Positions 35,217 through 43,888 of a stretch of DNA of 64,000 bases are shown here, piece after piece. The notes under the pieces are model-generated. The model worked only from the letters and a program-made list of their open reading frames with translations. It had not been told where the DNA came from and searched no databases. How positions within the stretch are numbered: the first letter of the stretch is position 1; each line of letters begins with the position of its first letter. The translations under genes and the position numbers were made by a program. This DNA comes from Aeromicrobium tamlense (GTDB lineage: Bacteria; Actinomycetota; Actinomycetes; Propionibacteriales; Nocardioidaceae): the NCBI RefSeq assembly GCF_013408555.1, contig NZ_JACBZN010000001.1, forward strand, positions 2,418,001 through 2,482,000. The letters run 5' to 3'.

Positions 35217-36503
35217 TCAGCCGCCGATGCGGTCGATGACGATCGGCGTCGCCCGGGGCCCCGAGGCACCGATCGACCAGCCGCCCTCGAGCGCCTCGCG
35301 TGCCCGCTCGAACCGCTCGGGCGTGTCGGTGTGCAGGGTCAGCAGCGGCTGCCCGGCCCGGACGGTGTCGCCGGGCTTGGCGTGCAGCTCGACGCCGGCA
35401 CCGGCCTGGACGGCCTCGCCCGGACGCGAGCGGCCCGCGCCGAGTCGCCACGCGGCCACGCCCACGGCGTAGGCGTCGAGCGAGGTGAGCACGCCGTCGG
35501 CGTCGGCCGTGACGGTCTCGGTCTCGCGCGCGACGGGCAGCTCCGCATCGGGATCGCCGTCCTGCGCGCGGATCATGGCCTTCCAGGCGTCCATCGCGCG
35601 GCCGTCGGCGAGTGCGTCGGCCGGGTCGACGTCGGTGACGCCGGCCGCCTGGAGCATCTCCCGGGCCAGCGCGACGGTGAGCTCGACGACGTCGGACGGG
35701 CCGCCTCCGGCCAGCACCTCCACCGACTCGCGCACCTCGAGGGCATTGCCCGCCGTGAGGCCGAGTGGGATCGACATGTCCGTCAGCAGGGCCACGGTGC
35801 GCACGCCCGCGTCGGTGCCGAGCGCGACCATCGTCTCGGCGAGCTCGCGGGCGTCCGCCTCGTGCTTCATGAACGCGCCCGAGCCGACCTTCACGTCCAG
35901 CACGAGCGCGCCCGTGCCCTCGGCGATCTTCTTGCTCATGATCGAGCTGGCGATGAGCGGGATCGCCTCCACCGTGCCGGTGATGTCGCGCAGGGCGTAG
36001 AGCTTCTTGTCCGCCGGCGCCAGGCCCGAGCCCGCGGCGCAGATGACCGCGCCGAGGTCCTCGAGCTGGGTCATCATCTCGTCGTTCGACAGTGCCGCGC
36101 GCCAGCCGGGGATCGACTCGAGCTTGTCGAGCGTGCCGCCCGTGTGGCCGAGACCGCGGCCCGACAGCTGCGGCACGGCGACGCCGCACGCGGCCACGAG
36201 GGGCGCGAGCGGCAGCGTGATCTTGTCGCCCACGCCACCGGTGCTGTGCTTGTCGGCCGTCGGCCGCGACAGCGAGGAGAAGTCCATCCGCTCGCCCGTG
36301 GCGATCATCGCCGCGGTCCAGCGGGCGATCTCGCGACGGTTCATGCCGTTCAGCAGGATCGCCATCGCGAGCGCGGACATCTGCTCGTCGGCCACGACGC
36401 CGCGCGTGTACGCGTCGACGACCCAGTCGATCTGGTCGTCGGTCAGCTCGTGGCCGTCGCGCTTGGCGACGATGACGTCGGTGGGGGCGAACTTCTCTGT
36501 CAT
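35217..36503 (-). CDS. deoA: Thymidine phosphorylase
   Basis: 428 residues. Phosphorolyses thymidine/deoxyuridine to base and deoxyribose-1-phosphate. Motifs include DKHSTGGVGDK (phosphate loop), SGRGLGHTGGTLDKLESIPG (the family signature) and VGSGAFMK, plus the C-terminal alpha/beta domain ending GPRATPIVIDRIGG. ATG 36503 has GGAGGT at ideal spacing, located inside the small ORF that overlaps it. It is the last enzyme of the leftward nucleoside import operon. Confidence 0.93.
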   Translation of the reverse strand: MTEKFAPTDVIVAKRDGHELTDDQIDWVVDAYTRGVVADEQMSALAMAILLNGMNRREIARWTAAMIATGERMDFSSLSRPTADKHSTGGVGDKITLPLAPLVAACGVAVPQLSGRGLGHTGGTLDKLESIPGWRAALSNDEMMTQLEDLGAVICAAGSGLAPADKKLYALRDITGTVEAIPLIASSIMSKKIAEGTGALVLDVKVGSGAFMKHEADARELAETMVALGTDAGVRTVALLTDMSIPLGLTAGNALEVRESVEVLAGGGPSDVVELTVALAREMLQAAGVTDVDPADALADGRAMDAWKAMIRAQDGDPDAELPVARETETVTADADGVLTSLDAYAVGVAAWRLGAGRSRPGEAVQAGAGVELHAKPGDTVRAGQPLLTLHTDTPERFERAREALEGGWSIGASGPRATPIVIDRIGG

Positions 36504-36580
36504 GCCGGCACCTCCGTGGAAAAAGCACGGTACGTCGGCACCGTCATGACACTTCTCATTTCTCGCTGCCGCTCGATCAT
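36500..36580 (-). CDS. Putative 26-residue coupled small ORF or leader (copy 2)
   Basis: ATG 36580 overlaps the P450 stop and the TGA at 36500 overlaps the deoA ATG (36503), the same double-overlap arrangement as at 31911-31994. It starts MIERQREM and ends AFSTEVPA. The shared pattern is MxERQR...MTxPxYxAxSTEVPA. It carries the deoA ribosome site and a TACCGT that could act as -10. I cannot tell whether the peptide, the coupling or the DNA motif is selected. Confidence 0.4.
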   Translation of the reverse strand: MIERQREMRSVMTVPTYRAFSTEVPA

Positions 36581-37755
36581 GCAGACACCTGGATGCTCTC
36601 GTAGCCGCGCAGGACCCACGTGGGCCGACGCGGGGACTCGCCCGCGAGGACGAGATCGGGGAAACGGTCGAGCAGGGCACGCAGGGTGATGCCGAGCTCG
36701 AGGCGCGCCAGCGGCGCGCCGAGGCAGAAGTGGATGCCCAGCCCGAAGCCGACGTGAGGGTTCGGGTCGCGACCCACGTCGAACGTGTCGGCGTCCTCGA
36801 ACACTGCGGCGTCGCGGTTGGCCGAGCCCATCAGGCACGCCACCTTCTGCCCGGCGGTGACGAGCTGGCCGGCGACCTCGACGTCCTTCGTGGCGGTGCG
36901 CTCGAAGAGCTGCAGCGGCGCGTCGAAGCGGATGAGCTCCTCCAGCGCGAGATCGATCGGCACCTCGCCGCTCGTGACGCGGGCGAGCTGGTCGCGGTGC
37001 GTCAGCAGGGCGTGGAAGCCGTTGCCGAACGTGTTGACGCTGGCCTCGTGGCCGGCGTTGAGCAGCAGCACCACCGTGGCGACGAGCTCGTCGTCGGTGA
37101 AGCCCTTGCCCGCGTCGGTCTCGGCGATGAGGTCGCTGACCAGGTCCTCGCCGGGCTGCGCACGACGCATCGCGATGACCTCGCGCACGTAGTCGGCGAA
37201 CGCCGTGCTGGCCTCGATGGCCTCGGCCTTCGTGGCCTCGTCGATGTCCTTCTCGTACATGTGCACGATCGCCTGGCTCCAGCGGCGCAGGTCCTCGTGG
37301 TCCTCGCGCGGGACGCCCAGCAGGTCGCAGATGACGTAGACGGGCATCGGCTCGGCGTAGTCGGCCAGCACGTCGAACTGCTCGGGCAGCGCGGCGACCA
37401 TGTCGGCGGCGAGCGACTCGATGCGCGGACGCATGCGCTCGACGTGGCCGCGGCCGAACGCGCCGGCCAGCAGGCGCCGCATGCGGGTGTGCGCGGGCGG
37501 CTCGTTCTCCATGAGCTGGTTGCGGTGGAGCGTGTTGAACGGCTCCATCTCCTCCACCGGCTCCCAGTCGTGCCACAGCCGCCCGAAGGCGCGGTTCTTC
37601 AGCACCGCGCCGACGGTGGCGTGATCGGTGGCCAACCACGTCGACCACGGCTCGTGCCAGACCAGGGATCCCTGCCTGCGCAGATCGGCCAGGGCCGGGT
37701 AGGGATCGCGCAGGAAGTCGGCGTCGGTGGGGTCGAAGGTGGTCAGCGTGCTCAT
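36577..37755 (-). CDS. Cytochrome P450
   Basis: 392 residues, soluble bacterial class. I-helix oxygen-activation region LLNAGHEASVNTFG (usual AGxE/DT with Ser-Val in place of Thr-Thr), ExxR in ALEELIR, and heme-thiolate loop FGLGIHFCLGAPLAR with Cys about 344. Its ATG overlaps the cytidine deaminase stop and its stop overlaps the small ORF before deoA. A P450 inside a nucleoside salvage operon is unusual; a nucleoside or nucleobase hydroxylation or demethylation role is only a guess. No ferredoxin gene is near. Confidence 0.9.
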   Translation of the reverse strand: MSTLTTFDPTDADFLRDPYPALADLRRQGSLVWHEPWSTWLATDHATVGAVLKNRAFGRLWHDWEPVEEMEPFNTLHRNQLMENEPPAHTRMRRLLAGAFGRGHVERMRPRIESLAADMVAALPEQFDVLADYAEPMPVYVICDLLGVPREDHEDLRRWSQAIVHMYEKDIDEATKAEAIEASTAFADYVREVIAMRRAQPGEDLVSDLIAETDAGKGFTDDELVATVVLLLNAGHEASVNTFGNGFHALLTHRDQLARVTSGEVPIDLALEELIRFDAPLQLFERTATKDVEVAGQLVTAGQKVACLMGSANRDAAVFEDADTFDVGRDPNPHVGFGLGIHFCLGAPLARLELGITLRALLDRFPDLVLAGESPRRPTWVLRGYESIQVSA

Positions 37756-38174
37756 GAGTCGTCCAGGTCCGTCACGTCGAAGGCGTCGGGGAGCACCTCG
37801 GCCATCGTCTTGACGCCCGAGGCGGTCAACAGCTGGCACTCGGGGCCGCCGTTCTCCCACAGCAATTGTCGGCAACGGCCGCACGGCATGACCGGGCGCC
37901 CCTGTCCCTCGACGCACACGACCGCACGGAGCTTGCCGCCACCGGTGGAGTGCAGGGCCGAGACCATGCCGCACTCGGCGCACAGGGCCACGCCGTAGGC
38001 CGCGTTCTCGACGTTGCAGCCCAGCACGACCCGCCCGTCCTCGACGAGGCCGGCGGCGCCGACCTTGTACTTCGAGTAGGGCGCGTAGGCGCGCTGCATG
38101 ACCTCGACGGCGTACTTCGTGAGGGCGTCCCAGTCGACGGGCGCCTCGGCCGGGGTGAAACCGAATCCGCTCAT
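37752..38174 (-). CDS. cdd: Cytidine deaminase
   Basis: 140 residues, homotetrameric type. Converts (deoxy)cytidine to (deoxy)uridine. Zinc site CAECG with catalytic Glu in CNVENAAYG...LCAECG and PCGRCRQ. It overlaps the upstream permease stop and the downstream P450 start by four bases, so it is fully coupled in the operon. Its product is a substrate of nucleoside phosphorylases. Confidence 0.93.
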   Translation of the reverse strand: MSGFGFTPAEAPVDWDALTKYAVEVMQRAYAPYSKYKVGAAGLVEDGRVVLGCNVENAAYGVALCAECGMVSALHSTGGGKLRAVVCVEGQGRPVMPCGRCRQLLWENGGPECQLLTASGVKTMAEVLPDAFDVTDLDDS

Positions 38175-39433
38175 CCGACACTGCCCTTCCGGTAGACCTT
38201 GCCGTCCGCCGCGGGCATCCTCAGGTTCTGGCTGAACACCGCGAGGACGAGCAGCGTGGTGACGTACGGCGTCATGGTGGCCAGCTCGTTGGGGATCTGG
38301 TCGGTGGTGAGGTAGATGCCCGCGACGATGACGCCCAGCACCGCGGCGATGAGCGCCGAGCGCTGGCCGTGCTGACGCCACTGCCAGACGGCCAGCATCA
38401 CCAGGAAGACGGCCACGAGCAGCAGCAGCGCGTGCACGGTCTCGCCGCCGCCGCGCAGGCGCAGCGTGTCGGTGTAGCCGAACAGCGTGGCGCCGGCGAA
38501 CAGGCCGCCGGGACGCCAGTTGCCGAAGATCATGGCGGCGAGGCCGATGTAGCCGCGGCCTCCGGTCTGTCCGTCGCGGAAGGCGTTCGCGGCCACCAGC
38601 GCCAGGAAGCCGCCGGCGAGGCCCGCGAGGCCGCCCGAGGCGATCACGGCGATGAACTTGTAGCGGTAGACGTTGACGCCGAGCGACTCCGCGGCCGCCG
38701 GCGACTCGCCGACCGAGCGCAGACGCAGGCCGAAGCCGGTGCGCCACAGCACCCACCAGGTCAGCACGAACAGGGCGATCGCGATGAGCGTCAGCGACGA
38801 CACGTTGGTGACGAACGCGCGCAGCACCGCGGCGACCTCGGAGACGAAGAACCAGTTCTCCTGCTCGATCTCGCCCAACGGCTCGGACAGGCCCGAGATC
38901 GTGATGCTGGGCAGTCGCTCGATCGGCGGCGACTGCGTCTGGCCGCCACCGGGGACGCCCGAGAAGGCCATGCCCGCGAGGTACTGGACGGCACCCGCGG
39001 CGATGATGTTGATCGCGACGCCGGAGACGATGTGGTCGACGCCGAAGTAGACCGTGGCGACGGCGTGCAGCAGGCCGCCGGCGGCGCCCAACAGGATTGC
39101 GCCCACCACGCCCTGCCACGGGCCGTAGAAGTAGCCGAAGTAGCCGGCGCCGAACGTGCCGAGGATCATCATGCCCTCGAGGCCGATGTTGACCACGCCC
39201 GCACGCTCGGACCACAGGCCGCCGAGGCCGGCCAGGCCGATCGGGACGGCGGCGATCAGGGTGGCGCGGATCGTGCCCGACGAGCTGAGGTCGTCGACGC
39301 CGGTGATGATGCGCAGCAGCGACATGATCACCAGGACGCCGGCGATGCCGATGAGGATCCATGGCCAGCTCAGGCGGAAGCGGCCCTGCGGAGTGCCGTG
39401 GACGTTGGTCACGGGGTCGGTCGCCACGCTCAT
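38171..39433 (-). CDS. Nucleoside ABC importer permease 2 (BmpC/NupQ-like)
   Basis: 420 residues with about ten to twelve membrane helices. Conserved stretch LWSERAGVVNIGLEGMMILGTFGA is typical of the second permease in BMP-type nucleoside importers; LGVNVYRYKFIAVIASGGLAGLAGG is the coupling region. Overlaps both neighbours by four bases. Works with permease 1, the tandem ATPase and the BMP lipoprotein. Confidence 0.9.
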   Translation of the reverse strand: MSVATDPVTNVHGTPQGRFRLSWPWILIGIAGVLVIMSLLRIITGVDDLSSSGTIRATLIAAVPIGLAGLGGLWSERAGVVNIGLEGMMILGTFGAGYFGYFYGPWQGVVGAILLGAAGGLLHAVATVYFGVDHIVSGVAINIIAAGAVQYLAGMAFSGVPGGGQTQSPPIERLPSITISGLSEPLGEIEQENWFFVSEVAAVLRAFVTNVSSLTLIAIALFVLTWWVLWRTGFGLRLRSVGESPAAAESLGVNVYRYKFIAVIASGGLAGLAGGFLALVAANAFRDGQTGGRGYIGLAAMIFGNWRPGGLFAGATLFGYTDTLRLRGGGETVHALLLLVAVFLVMLAVWQWRQHGQRSALIAAVLGVIVAGIYLTTDQIPNELATMTPYVTTLLVLAVFSQNLRMPAADGKVYRKGSVG

Positions 39434-40530
39434 CGGGCCACCTCCTTCTCCTGGTGCTGGGAGTCCAGGGCGGCCGCCACCTGACGCTGCTCGAGCCGGA
39501 CGCCGTAGCGGCGGACGACCTCGTAGGCGATGACGACGGCGAGCACGATGACGCCCTGGGTGACCTTGACGATGTCGGGCGAGACGTCGAGCAGGATCTG
39601 CAGCGGGTTGGACTGCTGGTCGAGGAACGCGAACAGGAGCGCGCCGATCGCGATGCCGACCGGGTGGTTGCGGCCCAGCAGCGCGATGGCGATGCCCGCG
39701 AAGCCCAGTCCGGACTGGAACGTGGAGCCGTAGGCGTAGTCCTGGCCGAACAGCAGCGGCATGCCCACGAGGCCGGCCACCGCACCCGAGAGCAGCATCG
39801 TCACCAGGATCATCTTCTTGACGTTGATGCCCGACGCGACGGCCGCGCTCTCGGACTGGCCCGCGGCGCGCAGGTCGAAGCCGAAGCGCGTGCGGTTGAT
39901 GAGCAGCCAGTAGGCGATGCCCACGATGATCGCCACGACGATGAAGCCGTAGACCTCGCCGCCGAGGAACGGGATGCCGGGGATCCGGCTCCCCTCGGGC
40001 ACCGGCTTGGTCGAGATGATGTTGCTGCCCTCCTCGCGGACGGCCACCTTGCGCAGCAGGTAGGCCACCACGGCGGTCGCGATCGCGTTGAGCATGATCG
40101 TCGAGATGACCTCGGAGACGCCGCGGGTGACGCGCAGCAGGCCCGCGATGCCGGCCCACATGGCGCCGACGAGCATGCCGGCCACGAGGGCGAGGGCGAT
40201 GTTCAGGAAGCCCGGCAGCCAGGCCTCGCCGGCCACCCACGCGGCCGCGAAGGACGCGATCCGGTACTGCCCGTCGACGCCGATGTTGAACAGGTTCATC
40301 CGGAAGCCGATGGCCACCGCGACCGCCGACAGGTAGTACACCGTGGCGGCGTTGAGGATGTTGACCATCGTGCGGTTGCTGGGCCAGCTGAGGATCTGGC
40401 TCCACACGCCGATCCAGTCGTCGCCGGCCAGGATCAGCACGAGGCTGGTGACCACGAAGGCCACGACCAGGGCGAGCGCCGGAGCGGCCAGCGCCAGCCC
40501 GATCCGGGTCAGCCGCGACTCTGTCCTCAT
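39430..40530 (-). CDS. Nucleoside ABC importer permease 1 (BmpB/NupP-like)
   Basis: 366 residues with about nine to ten membrane helices; GFRMNLFNIGVDGQYRI and GINVKKMILVTMLLSGAVAGLVG are characteristic of the first permease of BMP-family importers. ATG 40530 overlaps the ATPase stop. Same operon as above. Confidence 0.9.
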   Translation of the reverse strand: MRTESRLTRIGLALAAPALALVVAFVVTSLVLILAGDDWIGVWSQILSWPSNRTMVNILNAATVYYLSAVAVAIGFRMNLFNIGVDGQYRIASFAAAWVAGEAWLPGFLNIALALVAGMLVGAMWAGIAGLLRVTRGVSEVISTIMLNAIATAVVAYLLRKVAVREEGSNIISTKPVPEGSRIPGIPFLGGEVYGFIVVAIIVGIAYWLLINRTRFGFDLRAAGQSESAAVASGINVKKMILVTMLLSGAVAGLVGMPLLFGQDYAYGSTFQSGLGFAGIAIALLGRNHPVGIAIGALLFAFLDQQSNPLQILLDVSPDIVKVTQGVIVLAVVIAYEVVRRYGVRLEQRQVAAALDSQHQEKEVAR

Positions 40531-42089
40531 GCGGACTCCTCCTCGTCGGTGGCGCCGGTCATGGCCGAGCCGAGTTGCTGGGGCGTGACCTCGCCCGGGT
40601 CGAAGGTGCCGACCAGCTGTCCGCGCAGCAGCACGGCGATCGTGTCGGACAGGCCGATGAGCTCGTCGAGATCGGCCGAGATCAGCAGCACCGCCAGGCC
40701 GTTGCGGCGGGCGCGCTTGATGTGGTCCCAGATGGCGGCCTGGGCGCCGACGTCGACGCCGCGCGTGGGGTGCGCGGCGATCAGCAGGCTCGGGTCGCTG
40801 CTCATCTCGCGGCCGACGATCAGCTTCTGCTGGTTGCCGCCGGAGAGGGCGCGGGCGAGCGTGTCGATGCTCGGGGTGCGGACGTCGTACTCCGCGACGA
40901 TGCGGTCCGTGTCCTTGCGGGCCCCGTTGCGGTCGATGAAGGGCCCGGCGACGTTGGGCTCGCGGGTCTGGTGGCCCAGGACGCGGTTCTCCCACAGCGG
41001 GGCGTCCAGCAGCAGGCCCTGGCGGTGGCGGTCCTCGGGGATGTAGCCGATGCCGGCCTCGCGGCGACGGCGCGTGGACCAGTCGGCGATGTCGGCGTCG
41101 TCGAGCTCGACCCGGCCGGTGGCCTCGGGTCGCATGCCCATGATGGCCTCGACGAGCTCGGCCTGGCCGTTGCCCTCGACGCCGGCGATGCCCAGGATCT
41201 CGCCGCGGTGGATCCTGAAGGAGATGCCGTCCAGCAGGGGGCGGCCACCGCGCGGGTCGGGCAGGCCGAGGTCGACGACCTCGAGCACCTCGACGTCGGT
41301 GACGGTGGACAGCTCGGTGCTGGGGCTCGGCAGCTCGGAGCCGACCATCAGCTCGGCCAGCTGGCGCGAGGTGACGCTGTCGGCGGCCACGGTCTCGACC
41401 GTGGTGCCACGGCGGACGACGGTGACGCTGTCGGCGACCGACAGCACCTCGTCGAGCTTGTGGGAGATGAAGATGACGGCGAGGCCCTCGGACTTGAGCT
41501 CGCGCAGGTTGTCGAACAGCTCGTCGACCTCCTGGGGCACCAGGACCGCGGTGGGCTCGTCGAGGATGATGATGCGCGCGCCGCGGTAGAGGACCTTGAG
41601 GATCTCGATGCGCTGGCGGGCGCCGACGCCGAGGTCGGCGACGAGGTCGTCGGGGCGGATGTCGAGGCCGTAGGTCTCCGACAGGCTGCGGATCTGCTCG
41701 CGGGCGCGGTCGCCGATTCCGTGCAGCTTCTCGGCGCCCAGCACGACGTTCTCCAGGACGGTGAGGTTGTCGGCGAGCATGAAGTGCTGGAAGACCATGC
41801 CGACGCCGTGCCCGATCGCGTCGGACGGCGAAGAGAACGAGACGTCGCTGCCGTCGATCTGGATCGTGCCCGAGTCGGGCTTCTGCACGCCGTACAGGAT
41901 CTTCATCAGCGTGGACTTGCCGGCGCCGTTCTCCCCCACGATCGCGTGGATGGTGCCGCGGCGGACGTCGATGTCGATGTCGTGGTTGGCGATGACGCCG
42001 GGGAACGTCTTGCCGATGCCCCGGAGCCGGACCACGACGTCCGAGCCGCTGCTCGCGTTGGTGCCGGTTTCGGCCGATGTGATGCTCAC
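40527..42089 (-). CDS. Nucleoside ABC importer ATPase with two fused ABC domains
   Basis: 520 residues. N-domain: Walker A GENGAGKST (about 55), Walker B IIILDEPTAVL, with a degenerate signature (LGVGARQRIEI in place of LSGGQ). C-domain: degenerate P-loop GVEGNGQAEL and a normal signature LSGGNQQKLIVGRE. This asymmetric pair is usual for RbsA/NupO-type ATPases. GTG 42089 has AAGGTGA upstream. It follows the binding-protein gene after a stem-loop. Confidence 0.9.
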   Translation of the reverse strand: MSITSAETGTNASSGSDVVVRLRGIGKTFPGVIANHDIDIDVRRGTIHAIVGENGAGKSTLMKILYGVQKPDSGTIQIDGSDVSFSSPSDAIGHGVGMVFQHFMLADNLTVLENVVLGAEKLHGIGDRAREQIRSLSETYGLDIRPDDLVADLGVGARQRIEILKVLYRGARIIILDEPTAVLVPQEVDELFDNLRELKSEGLAVIFISHKLDEVLSVADSVTVVRRGTTVETVAADSVTSRQLAELMVGSELPSPSTELSTVTDVEVLEVVDLGLPDPRGGRPLLDGISFRIHRGEILGIAGVEGNGQAELVEAIMGMRPEATGRVELDDADIADWSTRRRREAGIGYIPEDRHRQGLLLDAPLWENRVLGHQTREPNVAGPFIDRNGARKDTDRIVAEYDVRTPSIDTLARALSGGNQQKLIVGREMSSDPSLLIAAHPTRGVDVGAQAAIWDHIKRARRNGLAVLLISADLDELIGLSDTIAVLLRGQLVGTFDPGEVTPQQLGSAMTGATDEEESA

Positions 42090-42126
42090 GATGTCACCTT
42101 CTGGTGGTCGGCGGACCCAAAGGGGC

Positions 42127-42160
42127 GGCCCGGCCCCACGCTATCGCGCAGGGCCGGGCC
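42127..42160 (-). terminator. Stem-loop between the BMP lipoprotein and ATPase genes
   Basis: GGCCCGGCCC (42127-42136) pairs perfectly with GGGCCGGGCC (42151-42160) across a 14-base loop, 27 bases after the lipoprotein stop. It probably acts as a partial terminator or mRNA-stabilising hairpin, giving more binding protein than transporter. Confidence 0.6.
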
Positions 42161-42187
42161 GCGGGCCTCAGTGCTTCGAGGACACGC

Positions 42188-43234
42188 TCACTTCGAGGGC
42201 ACCGTGATGGTGCCGTCGATGATCTGCTGCTTGTACTCGTCCAGCTTCTCCTTGATGTCGTCGACGTGACCACCGGTGGTGGAGTAGCCGACGCCGTCGA
42301 CCTTGAGGTCGTAGACCTGCGGGCCGGTCTTGATGTCGCCCGCCTCGACGCCCTTGAGGAAGTCGAAGACCGCGACGTCGATGTTCTTCGTCATCGAGGT
42401 CAGGATGCTGTCGCGCACCGACTCGTCGGCGGTCTTGGCCTGGTCGGAGTCGACGCCGATGGCCCACTTGCCCGCGTCGGTGGCCGCCTGGAAGACGCCG
42501 CCGCCCGAGCCGCCGGCGGCGTGGTAGACGACGTCGGCCTCCTTCTCGAACATGCCGGTGGCGGCCGTGTTGCCCTTGGCCGGGTCACCGAAGCCGCTGA
42601 AGTCCGGCGGCGTGGTCAGGTAGACCGACTGGACCTTGATGTCGGGGTTGACGGCCTTGGCGCCGGCCTTGTAGCCCGCCTCGAACTTGTGGATCAGCTC
42701 GGTGTCGACACCGCCGACGAAGCCGACCGTGCCGGTCTCGGACTTGAGCGCGGCAGCCGCGCCGACCAGGAACGAGCCCTGCTCCTCGGCGAACAGCAGG
42801 TTGGTGACGTTGTCCGCGGCGACGGCGTCGTCGACGATCGCGAAGTTCACGTCGGGGTTGGCCTTGGAGATCTTGCCCACGGCGGCGGAGTAGGCGAAGC
42901 CCACGGCGACGACCGGGTTGTAGCCGGCATCGACCAGCTGCTGGAGACGCTCCTCGCGAGCCGACTCGGGCTCGCCGTCCTGCGCCTCGGCGTCCTTGAC
43001 CTCGAAGCCCAGCTCGCACGCGGCCTTGTCGAGGCCCTTGGCGGCCGAGTCGTTGAAGGACTGGTCACCACGACCACCGACGTCGAAGGCCATGCCGACC
43101 TTGATGTCGCCCTTCTCGACGCAGTCCTCGCCAGCGGCGCTCTCGTCGTCGGTGCTCTTCTTCGAGCAGCCGGCTCCGGCGAAGACCAGGGCGGTCACGG
43201 CGGCCGCTGCGGTCAGCTTGTTCAATCGACGCAC
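42188..43234 (-). CDS. BMP/Med-family nucleoside-binding lipoprotein
   Basis: 348 residues. Lipoprotein signal ending VFAGAGC (Cys23), acidic linker, then a PnrA-like binding fold with GMAFDVGGRGDQSFNDSAAKGL, VGFAYSAAVG, VGFVGGVDTELIHKFEAGY and YHAAGGSGGGVFQAA, all diagnostic of the BMP family that binds purine/pyrimidine nucleosides. GTG 43234 is preceded by GGAGGAAAA. First gene of the importer-salvage operon that ends with deoA. Confidence 0.92.
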   Translation of the reverse strand: MRRLNKLTAAAAVTALVFAGAGCSKKSTDDESAAGEDCVEKGDIKVGMAFDVGGRGDQSFNDSAAKGLDKAACELGFEVKDAEAQDGEPESAREERLQQLVDAGYNPVVAVGFAYSAAVGKISKANPDVNFAIVDDAVAADNVTNLLFAEEQGSFLVGAAAALKSETGTVGFVGGVDTELIHKFEAGYKAGAKAVNPDIKVQSVYLTTPPDFSGFGDPAKGNTAATGMFEKEADVVYHAAGGSGGGVFQAATDAGKWAIGVDSDQAKTADESVRDSILTSMTKNIDVAVFDFLKGVEAGDIKTGPQVYDLKVDGVGYSTTGGHVDDIKEKLDEYKQQIIDGTITVPSK

Positions 43235-43312
43235 TTTTCCTCCTCAAGGGCTGCGCCCGACACGAGGGGCGCACGCGATGTCAGGACGACCCTAAGTGCT
43301 CGGAGGGCGACC

Positions 43313-43332
43313 TCGGACCGAGTCGGGTCCGA
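43313..43332. promoter_or_regulatory. Palindrome in the BMP/usp divergent promoter region
   Basis: TCGGACC (43313-43319) and GGTCCGA (43326-43332) form a perfect 7-base inverted repeat around six bases. It lies upstream of a minus-strand TAGGGT -10 candidate near 43290 for the nucleoside operon. The binding factor is unknown. Confidence 0.35.
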
Positions 43333-43395
43333 CGAGGGCAACTGTCACCGAACCGTAATCAAAAGCCCGGCCCCCGAGGGTCCTAGGATCAGGAC

Positions 43396-43869
43396 ATGCC
43401 CTTCTCCGGACCCATCGTCGTCGGCCACGACGGCTCCTCCTTCGCCGACCAGGCCCTGCGCTGGGCGCTCGTGCTGGCCGAGCGCGCCCACATGCCGGTC
43501 ACGATCGTGCGCGCGTGGACGATGCGCACCGCACCCAAGCCCAAGACGCACGAGTTCGGCTACGTGCCGCCGGCGTCGGACTACGCCGACGCGGTGCGCG
43601 AGCGCCTCGAGGAGCAGACCCGCGAGCTGCTGGCGGAGCACCCGGACGTCGAGGTGACGCTGAAGGTCGAGCGCGGCCAGCCCGCCACCGTGGTGGTCGA
43701 GGCCAGCGAGGGCGCGTCGCTGCTCGTCGTGGGTCCGCGAGGCCTCGGCGGCTTCAAGGGCCTCATGCTCGGCTCGGTCAGCGAGCACGCCGTGGGCTCG
43801 GCCCCGTGCCCCGTGGTGGTCGTGCGCGGCGCCGACGAGGACCCGGCGCAGTCCGAGCCCGAGGCCTGA
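43396..43869 (+). CDS. Universal stress protein (UspA family)
   Basis: 157 residues, a single Usp domain with an N-terminal hydrophobic strand IVVGHDGSSFADQALRWA and the ATP-binding loop VVGPRGLGGFKGLMLGSVSEH (G-2x-G-9x-G-S pattern), so it is probably an ATP-binding type. ATG 43396 lies six bases after TAGGAT (43384-43389), leaderless. It stands alone, divergent from the nucleoside importer operon. Confidence 0.9.
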   Translation: MPFSGPIVVGHDGSSFADQALRWALVLAERAHMPVTIVRAWTMRTAPKPKTHEFGYVPPASDYADAVRERLEEQTRELLAEHPDVEVTLKVERGQPATVVVEASEGASLLVVGPRGLGGFKGLMLGSVSEHAVGSAPCPVVVVRGADEDPAQSEPEA

Positions 43870-43888
43870 CCGCTCCCCCGCCGACGGG

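Noticed and set aside
42168..42467. A minus-strand frame overlapping the BMP gene end
   Set aside because: It is another reading frame of the BMP gene with low-complexity Arg/Gly content.
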